Origin: Chinchilla lanigera
Taxonomy: Eukaryota; Chordata; Mammalia; Rodentia; Chinchillidae
Assembly (NCBI RefSeq): GCF_000276665.1
Contig: NW_004955465.1
Location: 1,395,901 to 1,459,900 of the forward strand
DNA length: 64,000 bases
Direction of reading: 5' to 3'
Positions within the stretch are counted from its first letter, which is position 1. Each line of letters opens with the position of its first letter. The notes below the pieces were generated by a model. The model was not told the DNA's origin. It was given only the letters and a program-made list of their open reading frames with translations, and did no database searches. Made by a program: the position numbers and the translations under genes. Below are positions 26,182 to 37,742 of this stretch, piece by piece.

Positions 26182-27097
26182 CTACAGAGTGAACACTTTC
26201 AATATTATTAAGACCCCTGGACATCAGTCCTTCATCAGCCGTTGGAGACTTTCAATTTGGGGGAGTAGCTGGGTGTTAACCAAAGACAAAGCTCTTTTTA
26301 CATGAAAAATCAATCAACACAGATGCCAAAACAAAGCGAGGCCAAAAGCTAACTAATAGAGGAATAAAAACATTAATTCCCAGCATGCTACCATTTCAAA
26401 GTGATGGACAAGATTTGATCATCTTTAGTTTAACTCATCCACCGATCCACCCACCTGCCAATCACGCGCCCTGTGGGAGACCGACCTAAGCCTGCCTGGA
26501 AGGCTGTGCGCCAGAACACTATCAGCCCGAATGACTACCCAGGGATCATTTAATAAAGGCCTTCCTCAGATATATATTACATTTTACCAATTGTTATTAA
26601 TCTTCCCCCAAACCTTAAAAGCTGAAATTTAGCCTTCGCCTCTTCTTTCCCTTCATTTCCAACAGATAGCTCCATTGGATACCCCTGGTAAACGTTAACA
26701 TTCTCCCTGGGAGCACCAAGTATTTTTCTCCAAATAACTTTCTCTCAGTGTGTGCAGCGACTTTAATATGATCTGCTGAGAGGTCCAGGCAAAAACTGGG
26801 ATTGGGGCAAAATCAGCGCCCTGGTATTGGCCCCAGTGATCACCTTCATCAGATCGGGGAACAACAACAACAAAAATCCTCAAGTTTTTGTTTGCTCCTC
26901 CTTGGCACCCTTCCTACAGAATTCTGTCTATTTTCCTCACATCTGCTATTTCCCAGGGCTTCTGGGCTGATGATTCTCAATCTTACAGCACATGAAAATA
27001 ACCAGAATTATCTTAAACATACCCATGGGCGGGCTACCTTCCCGATCAGTTAAATCAGAATGTTGAAGGGGAGAAGTCAAGTTCGGATCTTTGTTAG

Positions 27098-27170
27098 TCT
27101 TCGTGGTGCTGGAGATGGCACCCAGGTCCTCATGCATGCTAAGCACACGCTCTACCACTCTGCTACACAG
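27098..27170 (-). repeat. tRNA-derived SINE fragment
   Basis: GGTGCTGGAGATGGCACCCA and AAGCACACGCTCTACCACTC. Confidence 0.6.
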
Positions 27171-27599
27171 ATGTTTCTGAAGGCTGCCCAGGTAATTCAA
27201 GTGCTTCTCACAGTGTGTTCCTTAGGCTAAGCAGCTGTAGCAGCAGCAGCCCCCCTGGGAACCATTATCCATGCAAATTTCTGGGGTGAGACACTGGGAG
27301 GTGGGTCCAGCACTGAGTGTTGTTGCAATAAACTCTCCAAGAGATCCAAGTGCCCCGTGCCTGGCGAAGTTTGAGGACAAGGGCCCTAGATGGTGTAAAA
27401 TGTAGGAGGAGGCTGCTTCAATTGGTGGGTGGAAAGAGATAGGTGGATGATTTTAGAGAGCGTGTGGGGATCTGAGGATAGCTTGTGTATCCTGAAAGGG
27501 GCTGAGTCATTCACTATACTGTGATAGGAGATCATGGGCAATCAGGACAGAAATAGAACTGGTAAAGTGCTGGCCATTACGGGGGAAAAATGAGATTTG

Positions 27600-27715
27600 T
27601 TTTTTTGTCTTCGTATTGTTTTTGAGACAGGGTCTTGCTGTGTAGTCCAGGCTGGCCTTGAGCTCTCATTCCCCCTGCCTTGGGCTACAGGTGTGTGCCT
27701 CTATGCCTGGCATGA
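27600..27715 (-). mobile_element. B1 SINE, reverse orientation
   Basis: TTTTGAGACAGGGTCTTGCT then CAGGCTGGCCTTGAGCTCT and GTGTGTGCCTCTATGCC. Confidence 0.8.
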
Positions 27716-28771
27716 GATAGGTTTTTATCTTATGGGAACAAAAAAATCCTAAAGGATTTATAGGAGCCAGAATTTGGACCAATGGATTTAACATTTACTT
27801 AGTATTGAATATTCCTTTTATATCCATTTAAACTTATTCAATTAAAAATAATTTTATTGAAATCAATATGATTCAAGATTATTGAATACATTCTAGTTAA
27901 GTTCACAGAGTGGGAATAAAAAGATGATGCTGAGATGTAATAAAACTTCGTGGAGTTATAGATGGGGGAATTTCCTCGCCTTGGAAACTGCTGAAAGTCT
28001 CAGTTGAGAACTTACTCCCCTCTTACTCTGTTAGATGGGAGAATCTCATGTATCTATAACTTCTTCATAAAAAAGTAGGGAAGAAGGCCATTGCTTCCTT
28101 GGTTCTTATGGAAGATTCAGCTGACCATAATCTATACCATCACCCTGATAAATATGTTCACTGCATTTGTCTGATGCAGGCTGCTGGGAGCTCTGTGTTG
28201 AGAAGGATTTTGAAGCCCGGCCCACACCTTCGCCATTCATCCTGGTGTACATGAACCCTCCCCCAGTTATTACAATAAGTGAGCCATGTGTTTTCTGCCA
28301 GGATCTTGACTGGCAGGAATATCACAGCAGGGAGTTTTCCTTTACAACGAAGGTGCTCAGATTTGAGACACTGAGAACCCCAGAAGAGGAAGGAGACCCT
28401 TGCTTTTATAGTCAGAGAACTGTATCAACCCTGGTGATCAGCAGCACCATAATAGCAATAGATTAGCTTATCTTTGGGTCATTTTTCTTTAAGGGTAGGG
28501 ACTTGGTTTGAGTACAATACTCCAACCCAGAGAACTAAGACAAAAAATATTCAGATGATGTACACAGAGCATCCTCTAGGTTACACAAATTCTGTATATA
28601 ACTGCTAATCTTTGCAGTTTATCCCAGTTATTTCTGGGAGTCTACCCTTGGTTTTTCATGTGTGCCTCAGAGAAAGTCCCACCACTAGCAAATAGCACTG
28701 GCCATTTCTTCTTCTTCATTTTTTTTTTCCTGTTTTAGCCCCCTCAGTGAGGATTCTTATTAGTAATTTTT

Positions 28772-28855
28772 TTTTTTTTTGGTACTGGGAATCAAACTCA
28801 GGACCTTGCACTTGCCAGGCAGTTGCTTGTGCCACTGAGCTATCTCCCCAGCCCC
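28772..28855 (-). mobile_element. ID-type SINE with target duplication
   Basis: GGTACTGGGAATCAAACTCA ... CACTGAGCTATCTCCCCAGC with a T-rich reversed tail. The 12-bp direct repeat GTGAGGATTCTT flanks it (28747-28758 and 28856-28867). Confidence 0.88.
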
Positions 28856-28974
28856 GTGAGGATTCTTGAAAACACCTAATCACTGCAGTGTGAGCAGGTA
28901 TGAGGGAACAGATTTGCTTATCAGAGAAGCTGACCTCCTCAGGAAGAAGCCTTCTGGGATACCCAGGAGATAGA

Positions 28975-28975
<1 letters not shown>

Positions 28976-29010
<35 letters not shown>

Positions 29011-29012
29011 CC
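28976..29012. repeat. (TCTG)n(TCTA)n microsatellite
   Basis: TCTG units followed by TCTA units, about nine in all. Confidence 0.9.
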
Positions 29013-29238
29013 TGATAAAACAAAAAGACTCTGCTCCCCAAGCATTTTTTACAGCATGATAAATTTCAGAAGTGCCTAACCAATCTGGATTTGCATTTTT
29101 GCATTCTTTGAAAATGTCTTCCTTAATTGTAAGGAGAACTAGAGAGGTAAAGTTTTAAAATAGAATGGGATTATTTGTTTAAAACTGGAAAGAATCTATT
29201 TATAATGGAAAGGGAAAGAGGAAAAAGAATGGAAAGGG

Positions 29239-29423
29239 GGCTGGGCATAGTGGTGCACCCCTGTAATCCCCACACTGTGGGAGGCTGAGGCAGGACCCTT
29301 GCAAATTTGAACCTAGGCAGGGAAGCTCAGTAAAACCTGTCAATAAATAAATAAGCAGGCTTGGCAATGTAGCTGGATGCAAAGGCCCTGGGTTCAGTTG
29401 CCAATACCAAAAGGAAAAAAAAA
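29239..29423 (+). mobile_element. B1-ID dimeric SINE
   Basis: GCTGGGCATAGTGGTGCACC, GGAGGCTGAGGCAGGACCC, (AAAT)n linker, then GGCAATGTAGCTGGATGC and A-tail. Confidence 0.85.
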
Positions 29424-30944
29424 AGAAAGAATAAATGGAAAAATGGAGTGTGATATGGACATTTAAGATAGACTATATTCTGATTATATTCTAATTTCTC
29501 CAGCTTATCCATTCCGTGGCTTGAGAAATTGCCTGAGGGTAGAAATAACTATTTGTCAAACGGGAGACCCCAAGAGAGTCTGAATTCACAGCGCGTGTCT
29601 GCTGGTGAGCATTAGTCTTCATTCTCTTCCCTCTCTCACAGTTTTTTTTTTTTCCTCATATTCTGGTCACATCAAATACAGCACACTCACACGTTGCACA
29701 CTCCTTTCTTCCTGTCCCTCATGGCTGACAGGGGAGACCAGATGGAAATCAAAGACCACAGCAGCAAACAGGCTGCAGCTTCTCCACGCTGAGAAGCCCC
29801 CGCAGGAGTAAGGAGGAGTTGGGCCGATTCCATTAGCAACCCTGTGAGTGCGATGTCCCTCACAGGAAGCAGCCAAGCCAGCTCTTGAGGTGTGACAGGA
29901 AACAACACCTCCTGCCTGAGGGGACTGGGCACGGTGTCCGAGGAGCGTTGCTGCATGGCCCGTGTCCCACTGACGGGGCTCTAATAAAAGCTCACCACAG
30001 GGCTGAACATGTAGACAAGCAAAGTCCTACACACAGCAGACAGGAACAGGTGATCAGTTGGGGCCTAGACTTCCCAGGTAGGCACCATTCTCTGGAAAGA
30101 CACAGGGCCTGGGACAGAGGAAACGAACCCCAGGTTTTCCTCAGTGTGTGTGTGATACACGTGTGGGTGAGCATGAAACATAAAATCGTTTTTTCCTGCA
30201 AGAAATGTATAGAGGTTCTGTCATCTCTTATCACCACAGTTTTACACATCCCAGACATATTCTGTACTTTTGAAACTGGATGCAGAAATGTCAGTACAAT
30301 ATCTCTTCAGACCTGTGTGACTCCAATTTACCTATCACCTCTCCTGAAGGGAGAGTTTGTGTCCAATGCGTATTTGATTTTTCCACAGAGGCGTTGTTCC
30401 CCAAAGCACCATCTTTCTGGCTGGGCTTGGAATCTGGCTTCAGCTACATACCAAGATGATCCTTGTACTCTTGCTGATAATTTTCAAGCTGGGCCTGTCT
30501 GGTGTGACTTGTACCTTCCTTTCTTAGAGACAATACACATCTGCTGTGACAGACTCCCTCTTCTGGTCCTGTGTACATCCGGTCCCTTCCTAGCTGGCCA
30601 ACAGCTGAGCTAGTTTTGACGGTACCTGGTTGTCCTGCGGTAGCTTTTCTAATTACTCAGGAAATAAATTAAATTTTAAACACTGGACTGTGTCCCCAGC
30701 ATAATTGGAATGCTCTATGATGCTCCACAGGCAGATCCAGACTAGTCGAGGTAAATGGAATCATTTTATGATTAAAGAAATGAACACAAGGAAAAACCAC
30801 ATGTGTTGTGAGGATAAATATAATTTTCCCCTCTAGTGGAGATATTTTGAGCAAATGTGTTTCCTAAATGGATCCAGTCTCAACACTTGAAAACAAGACC
30901 ATTTCCTCTCAGTGCTGTCAGTCTAGGTCCTTAAATGTGTCATC

Positions 30945-31105
30945 TCTTTCTTCCTCAAAGTAAATATTCCCTCACAATAAATATTTCAGGCCTTGTGAGC
31001 CAGATCATCTCTGCCATTAGAGTATGAAAGCTGCCATGGACAGAAAGGAAATGGGTGTAACTATGTTCCAATAAAACTTTATTGACAAGACTGGTGGAGG
31101 CCTGG
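30945..31105 (-). repeat. Old interspersed repeat, family not resolved
   Basis: AATAAATATTTCAGGCCTTG and TGTTCCAATAAAACTTTATT recall an abundant old mammalian repeat that I cannot name with confidence. Confidence 0.35.
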
Positions 31106-31332
31106 ATCTGCCCATAGGACCCTATCAGAGTGTCATCAAAGCCTGAGAATTCTGTCTCCTTGAAGTATGAGCCAGTGGAGTGGAACCACAAATACTGACA
31201 GCTCAGTACATGCAAATTATTTTGGTTCCCAAATGCGAAACGAAATGGGTGACTGCTTTAGTAAATATGCTAGGTAGCTCTTAACCCTGATCAGAACATA
31301 TAATTTGCTGGGTCCTTCATATTAACCTGACA

Positions 31333-31371
31333 AAACAAACAAACAAACAAACAAAACAACCAACCAACCCA
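31333..31371. repeat. (CAAA)n/(CAAC)n simple repeat
   Basis: AAACAAACAAACAAACAAAC passing into AACCAACCAACCC. Confidence 0.85.
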
Positions 31372-33334
31372 AAACTGGAGCACAGCCAAAATATTACAAA
31401 CAACACTGCTACTTGGCCAAAATCAGTCATGCAAATCTTTAATATTCATCAGTTATGGATTTTGGATGACAATACAGATGGAGGTTTTAACTTCGCCTTT
31501 TCCTTTTCTGCAGTATCATCATGAATAAAACATCTGGAAAATCCCATGTCTCTCATGTGATAGCTTTTGTTGTTCAGCATGCTGTTTACATAACTAAGTG
31601 TTTTTTCTACCCCCTGCTGTGACTTCTAGCCTCTGTCCTTTGGTTTTGCTTTCGCCCCCTGAAGACAAGATTTCTGCGGTGCACTGCAGTCAGAGGAGGG
31701 AGCTCCTCTGTGGGCAGCTGGAAACACATTGCTCTTAACATCACTGCTCATGCCTTCTCTTAACATCACCGGCCCTGCAGGGATGATTTATTTCCTCTAA
31801 GACGGTCCTTGGGGTTTTGCTATCACCTCACGATGAGAGTGACCCTGACACACAGAATAGATCAGATTTCCCCCAGAATCTAGTTTACTTGTCCAACAGG
31901 CCACTTGCAAACTACGTAAAGGGAGAGTTTTAATGTTCAAAAAATGTTCCTTCTTGTTTCACACATTTACAAATTCCTCAGTACTATTTTAATAACAAAT
32001 TAGACACATAATACCTGGTGTCAATTTCTGATGCATTTTCACTAATTCCTGAGGGAACAAAGCTGACATTATCCAGTGGTTTTTTGTTGGGTTGGTTCAG
32101 TTTGGTTTTGAGTGAATGGGCTTATTTTCTTTTCATTTGGATGAAGTTCATGCATCTCCAGCTCTTTTCTGGAAAGTGCCTGATCTTCCGCATGTGCTAT
32201 GAGAATCAGATTTCACTGGCCATGGCCCCGGGGGGCCCTGCTGATTAAGGACTGTGAAGACAGAGGGCAATTTGACTGAGCTCCAAGCCAGAGTGGGCAG
32301 GGACAGCGTGGTGGGGGCAGGAACTTCCGAGACGTGCTGCACTGTTATGAGTGGCTTCCGCAAGAAGCTGCCACTGGTTTCCATAAATGTGACAGCAATG
32401 GCAGCTGAGCTGGGCAGGCACTTGGAGGGTGGCACTGGTCAGGATTCTTGGGCAGAACATACAGGTGGCAGGGTCATTGGTTCAATTAATTTTGTGGAGT
32501 GCAGCACCTTGCAAGGTCATCTTAATGCTCAGGAAGATATAATTATCCATTCTGGTGTCTTCTAAGAACCCACTTGTTAAGTTACAACATGAAGATGAGC
32601 AAAATAAGGAAAATCAGAACAGTCAGAAGGAGGCTTGGATTCACAGCAGGCAAAGCTCTTTTCACCACACTGATTACCTGTCAGTACCCGCTATTTATCT
32701 GTCTGCTTAATTCTTTTCAAAGGAACTAAAAAGGCTGCCCATTTTGAAAAACTATTGTTTTATGATTCAATGGGCACAGAACATCGAATTTTCATGATCA
32801 CACTCCCTAAAATAGAAGTGTATTCACTTATATTTCAAAGGAATTGCTTTTAGAATCACAGGAAAAGCGATTTTCCAGCATTTGTATCCTTGGATGGTTT
32901 TCCTTGCTTGTATTCTAACTGAAAATGACTACTTAGTTAGGCATATATACAATATATAATAATTATATATATGTAATTTTTGAGGCTATTATAAAAACCT
33001 TGGCATTTCTAAGAGGAGATGAATATAATGAAGATAAGTAAAACGAATTACTCCTATTAGCATTTTGCATGAGATTTGAGGTATTTTGCCCGTAAATAAA
33101 AATGTATGGGGACGCATGAAAAACCAGCTTATTGAAAATTTTCAGTTGTAATTCAGTTCCACTATTTAAATATTCAGGGCCATGTGCAAATTTTGTGTAG
33201 GAGCTGCAGAAAGATCAGATCCCGTCAAACTTGAAGCCAGACTTGGTGAGGAAGGGAGAAAGGGTGCTATATATACTACAAACATTACTCTGGAGACTGG
33301 AAATGCCAATTTTCACATTGAAATCGAAACCCTA

Positions 33335-33525
33335 CCCCCACGTTGGTACGAGGATTGAACCCAGGGCCTGGCATATGATAAATAGGTGCTCTGCCACTGA
33401 ACTACATTCCTAGCCCTTTTTGTGTGTGTGAGACACAGGCTCATTAAGTTGCCCAGGCTGGACAAAACTAGTGATCCTCTTGCCTCAGCCTCCAGAATAG
33501 CTGCAGTTGTACCAGTATACCTGGT
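33335..33525 (-). mobile_element. B1-ID dimeric SINE
   Basis: GATTGAACCCAGGGCCTGGC and GCTCTGCCACTGAACTACAT, then GTTGCCCAGGCTGGACAAAA. Confidence 0.8.
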
Positions 33526-33634
33526 GAGAATTCTTAATAAATGTAAGTAGTTAGAGTTTCACCATTAATTAAGAGGTAGAATCACTAAAACAGGACAATT
33601 CCAAACAAAGGTACCAGGTAAAGAAGCCTTCAAA

Positions 33635-33798
33635 AAGCCAGTTGTGGTGGCACACTCCTGGAATCCAAGCATGCTAGGGGGCTGAGGCAGGAGGATGACA
33701 AGTTTAAGTTTTGTCTGGGCAACTTAGCAAGACCCTGTCTCAAAAAATAAAAAGGGCTGGGGATGTAGCTCATTGCAAAGGCCCTGGTTCAAACTCCA
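33635..33798 (+). mobile_element. B1-ID dimeric SINE
   Basis: GTTGTGGTGGCACACTCCTG, GACCCTGTCTCAAAAAATAA, then GGGCTGGGGATGTAGCTCAT. Confidence 0.88.
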
Positions 33799-33879
33799 AT
33801 ATACTCCTACTTTTCCTAAATGAGTCCTCCAAGACTCCTATTTAGTCTTCAAAATTATCATTATCACCACCATCATTTC

Positions 33880-33955
33880 ATAGGGCTGAGGAAGGAATCA
33901 AGGGCCTTGCGCGTGCCAGGCACGTGTTCTGCCACTGAGCTATATCTGCTGTCCT
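33880..33955 (-). repeat. tRNA-derived SINE fragment
   Basis: GAATCAAGGGCCTTGCGCGT and TTCTGCCACTGAGCTATATC. Confidence 0.7.
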
Positions 33956-34349
33956 TCAAAATTACTTACGAGGCCTCACGCAGCCACAAGGAACATCGGG
34001 AATCTACAGCTGGAGAAATCATGTGCTTGCTTTTCTTTGCAAATTTAATTTAAATGTTCTTTTATTAAGTAGGAGAGTTGAGCCTGCCATAGAACATAAC
34101 TGTGGGAGAACCCAAGGGTTCTTTCTTTCTTTTTTTTTCATGAGCCTTTTGATTACTAATAATGTTCTAATTCAAAACCTCCACTTTAGTCATTTGTTTT
34201 GCTTTCTGAAATCAATTTTTTTCTTTCCAAATTGAGAAAATCAACTAAGAAATGGGATTTGTTGTGCTCTATAGCCAATAACTGGCCTGTTTCTCCTAAT
34301 AAGAAGTGAACTGCATTTCTCTCTTTTTTTGAGGGATATTAATTTTTAG

Positions 34350-34470
34350 CATCAATTGGTGTCAGGAGACTTGGTTTCAAAATCCTAATGTGGGCAGAAA
34401 ACACTGGTGCATGTGGCTAGTAGTGTCACCTTTAACAGACTCAGTGTCCTTATCTGTAAAATTAAAGGTA
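34350..34470 (+). repeat. MIR-like SINE relic
   Basis: GGAGACTTGGTTTCAAAATC and CAGTGTCCTTATCTGTAAAA. Confidence 0.5.
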
Positions 34471-34964
34471 CTAGAAGTAGTAATGATGTGTTTATTGAAG
34501 TTCTAAAATTGTCTAATCTATTACTCTTTCACATCCTGAAGGTATCTTTTGATGAATTTCACCAATAGTCACCTATAGGTCATGGGCACAGCCTCACAAT
34601 GACAAAAATTTCTGAGCCCGTGTTAAGGTCTAATGCTCACTGTAACAAAATTGCTTCTCAAACAAAGTTTGGGCCATTCTTCAATGCTTCCTAAGATGAT
34701 TTAACTCACAGTTGATGCAATGCTTCCTGGTAAGCTTACATGTGACAGAGTGATAATTCCATGGATAAAAACATGATAGAAATAATATATCCTGTGATTG
34801 CATTAGGTTATACACGGGTCAAAAGACTAAAGAAAAGAAAAAGAACGTAAGTATTACAAGAGTGTGGTAACTCAAGCTGAAGTTGTTCATGTGATTGCAT
34901 AGTTCTGAGAGAAAATAAACTCTGAATCACATGTATAGTTTGCTTGGTGTTTCTTTTACATGTT

Positions 34965-35113
34965 TTGGGGTTTTTTTTGGACATAGTGTCTCGCTATGTA
35001 GTCCAGGCCAGACTTGAAGTTGCTGTGTAGCCCAGGCTGGCCTCAACCTTGTGGTCCTCCTGCTTCAGCTTTCTGAATGCTGAGATTACAGGCATGCACC
35101 ATCATGCCTAGCT
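34965..35113 (-). mobile_element. B1 SINE with internal duplication
   Basis: GTCTCGCTATGTAGTCCAGG followed by GTGTAGCCCAGGCTGGCCTC, then GAGATTACAGGCATGCACC. Confidence 0.82.
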
Positions 35114-36189
35114 TTTTAAAGAAATATTTTAAAGTAAAACAGTGGGAAGAGAAATAGTGTAAGGTACATTCACCAATAAAAGAATGTATACTGGAAGAAC
35201 CCATGCCTTCTCCAAAACCTTAGCGTTAGCATCTCTTTCCCAGACTGAATCACAGAACAATGAGTATACACTGATTAGCTCTAATTTATATCTCTGAAAA
35301 GAATAATTATCCATCTACTTTATAAATGATGCCTGGTAGGTGCAGTGTTGTGCACATAGTAGGTGCTTCACCATACCTTGCAGTACATCTGGTTGAAGCC
35401 AAGGTTCTGTGGTAATTTGTTTCCCTGTAGTATTAAACTGCCATATAACAAACTCATTCAGCTCCAGGTTCCCTGCTCCCTGTGGGGATTTTCCAAAAGT
35501 ACCAAGGGTTTTTCCTGTACATACAAACAATGTTCATTTTGGTTTTCACTTTTCTCTAAATGAGATTATTTAATTTCCATGATCACTTAAACTGCACCTC
35601 AGGTACAAATTCACTGATACAGGTCCTGGGCATTTAGCGATACCCACCTTCTGTACCCAGCATCAACCCCTCTGTAATCCACATGACATACTCCACTCCA
35701 GCCTGCCACATGTATTCCAACTGCCTTCTGTGAAAAATCTTTTACTCAACTTTCTATTAGCTATGTCAATCCCATTTATGTGCTTGGAAAGACCATTAAA
35801 CAAAGAGAATTCATGGCAGTTGTTAAGCAGAGAGGCAAATGTAGGAAAGGATCCTGAATATTCATCAAAAACTTCATGTGCTCCTGTGTTTCCCAGGCTC
35901 CCTTGCAGTTAACCCGGCTCGTGAGACTAGTTCTGGTGTGTGTCTGTGAGCAGCAGTGATATGTGGACCTCCCTTTTCCCTTATTCCCACGATCTCAGAG
36001 TGACGTGTTCTAGAAGCACGTAATGGCTAAATGGTGTGTAAAGGCCAACAGACCCACATTAAGCTTAACTCCAGTAAGAAATACACCATTCCTCAAGACA
36101 CTGGGATTCAGGACTTGCCTATTATAGCAGCTAGTATGACTTATTCTAGCTAAGAAGTCTTACATTCATATTCACAATGAGAAAAGAAC

Positions 36190-36350
36190 TAGAATTTATT
36201 ATCTACTATATTTAGGAAAATTACTTAGTCCTTTGAATGACCTTGGGTCAGAGGTACATCTTACAGATGTGGGAAATGAGACTTGTTAGAAGCCTAGCTA
36301 GTACATGGTATAGAGGGCTATCAAGCCCAGATCCAACTCCAAAGTCTTTT
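36190..36350 (-). repeat. MIR-like SINE relic
   Basis: CATCTTACAGATGTGGGAAA and TAGAAGCCTAGCTAGTACAT, the inverse MIR core. Confidence 0.5.
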
Positions 36351-36554
36351 ATTGTTCTTTCTAGGAGACCAATGGTTAACACATTCCTGCTGGATTGAAC
36401 CACCGGCAGGAAATGGCAGCTTATACCACACAATGGGACTGTTTTGTGCCACCTGATGGGACAGTCATGCACGTACCACTGGTGGTTCAGAGCCACCTAG
36501 CAGTGAGACATATATATTACAGCCCCATCATGAACATTTCAACAAACTTTAGTG

Positions 36555-36712
36555 TGAATCAGAATAGATCTTTTGCACATGGGAAAGGGTTCTAGGGATG
36601 GGGGGAGGGGGGAAGAAGGGGAGGGAAAAAAAGAATCAAGGTGTGTTACGCACATGTTCCCCACTGTGAATGTCACCATTATGTGCTATAAACATGTACT
36701 AAAAATAAAAAA
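36555..36712 (+). mobile_element. L1 LINE 3' end
   Basis: AATAGATCTTTTGCACATGG, a G-rich purine tract (about 36600-36635), CACTGTGAATGTCACCATTA and a terminal AAATAAAAAA. Same order as the longer copy at 46390-46862. Confidence 0.65.
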
Positions 36713-36843
36713 AATGCATATTTCTGGCTTCTGCTTCAGAGCTTTTGATTAGGTGGCTGGGACAGGGCCTGAGCATCTGCATTTCTAACATTTTTTCCTA
36801 TGCCTTCTCTGTCTCTTTTATCTCCCAAGGACATTTGCACCTG

Positions 36844-36948
36844 TTTTTTTTTTTTTTTTTCTGTTTTTCTCCGGTACCGGGAACCGAACTCACGACCTTG
36901 CGCTTGCCAGGCAGGCGCTTTTGCCGCTGAGCTAAATCCCCAGCCCCA
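36844..36948 (-). mobile_element. Young ID-type SINE with target duplication
   Basis: CCGGTACCGGGAACCGAACT through CGCTGAGCTAAATCCCCAGC, 17-T tail. The 13-bp repeat ACATTTGCACCTG flanks it (36831-36843 and 36949-36961). Confidence 0.92.
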
Positions 36949-37644
36949 ACATTTGCACCTGTAAGCTTGAACCATTGACTCTGCTTGAGCCATTGCCTTA
37001 GAGCTTGATAATCCCACAGGTGCCTGGGAGAGAAATTCTGCTCAGCAACAACAACAAAACACTAAAGGCAGTGAACAGTTCTTCCCAGCAGGTTCCCAGA
37101 AGTAGGAAAACCTTGGAATTGGAAAATGTGTTTCTCTTGACCACTGATGCCTCTATGAACATTAGTTCTGCTTCCTCACCTACGAGAGTCCCGATAGCCA
37201 TCTTTTTGAAGGGTTACGGTGAAGATTCTTAGATGACGTGCTGAGGAGAAAGTGTTTTATCAACAGCAAAGGGCTTTAAAGCCATACCTCACACATGCTG
37301 GGGACTGTCTCCCTGGCAGGGTGTCTCTCAGTGTGGACACACTGATTATACCTTCATTTAGCCAGAGAGCCCAGGAGCCAGAGCTTCCTTTCCGCCATGT
37401 GCTAAGATGCACAATAAGACAGAATAAGGACTTGCAGAAGGTCCCCGAGAACCAAAGGGAGCCTGTGAGTTATAGGTCAGTCTTTGAAGCCTCCCCTTCA
37501 CTGAACTTCGGAGGAGGCCCAGAAAATGTGACCAGAGGGCCCCTCCATTCCCTGGGAGTGTGTAGTTGAATACAGCGCTGTCCTCTCTGACCTCTGCACC
37601 ACAATTTGAAACACTGCTGGAACAGTCAGTCATTTCAAAAAAGC

Positions 37645-37742
37645 TGTGCTGGGGGGCTGAAGCAGGAGCATTACGAGTTGGAGACCAGCTTGGGGAGCTT
37701 AGCGAGACCCTGTCTCAAAGTCAAAACTAAAAATAAAACGAG
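37645..37742 (+). mobile_element. 5'-truncated B1 SINE
   Basis: GGGGGCTGAAGCAGGAGCAT, AGCGAGACCCTGTCTCAAAG and an A-rich tail. Confidence 0.7.

Noticed and set aside
28976..29012. CRISPR-like or other regular array
   Set aside because: It is a plain tetranucleotide microsatellite; no spaced repeat array exists anywhere in the window, and the DNA is mammalian.
29885..30613. Longest open frame in the window (242 codons, plus strand)
   Set aside because: It begins at a TTG; the first ATG is at 30173, leaving 146 codons. No motif or family was recognised and it runs antisense in a PHACTR1 intron. An AATAAA lies about 50 bp after the stop, but this alone is weak.
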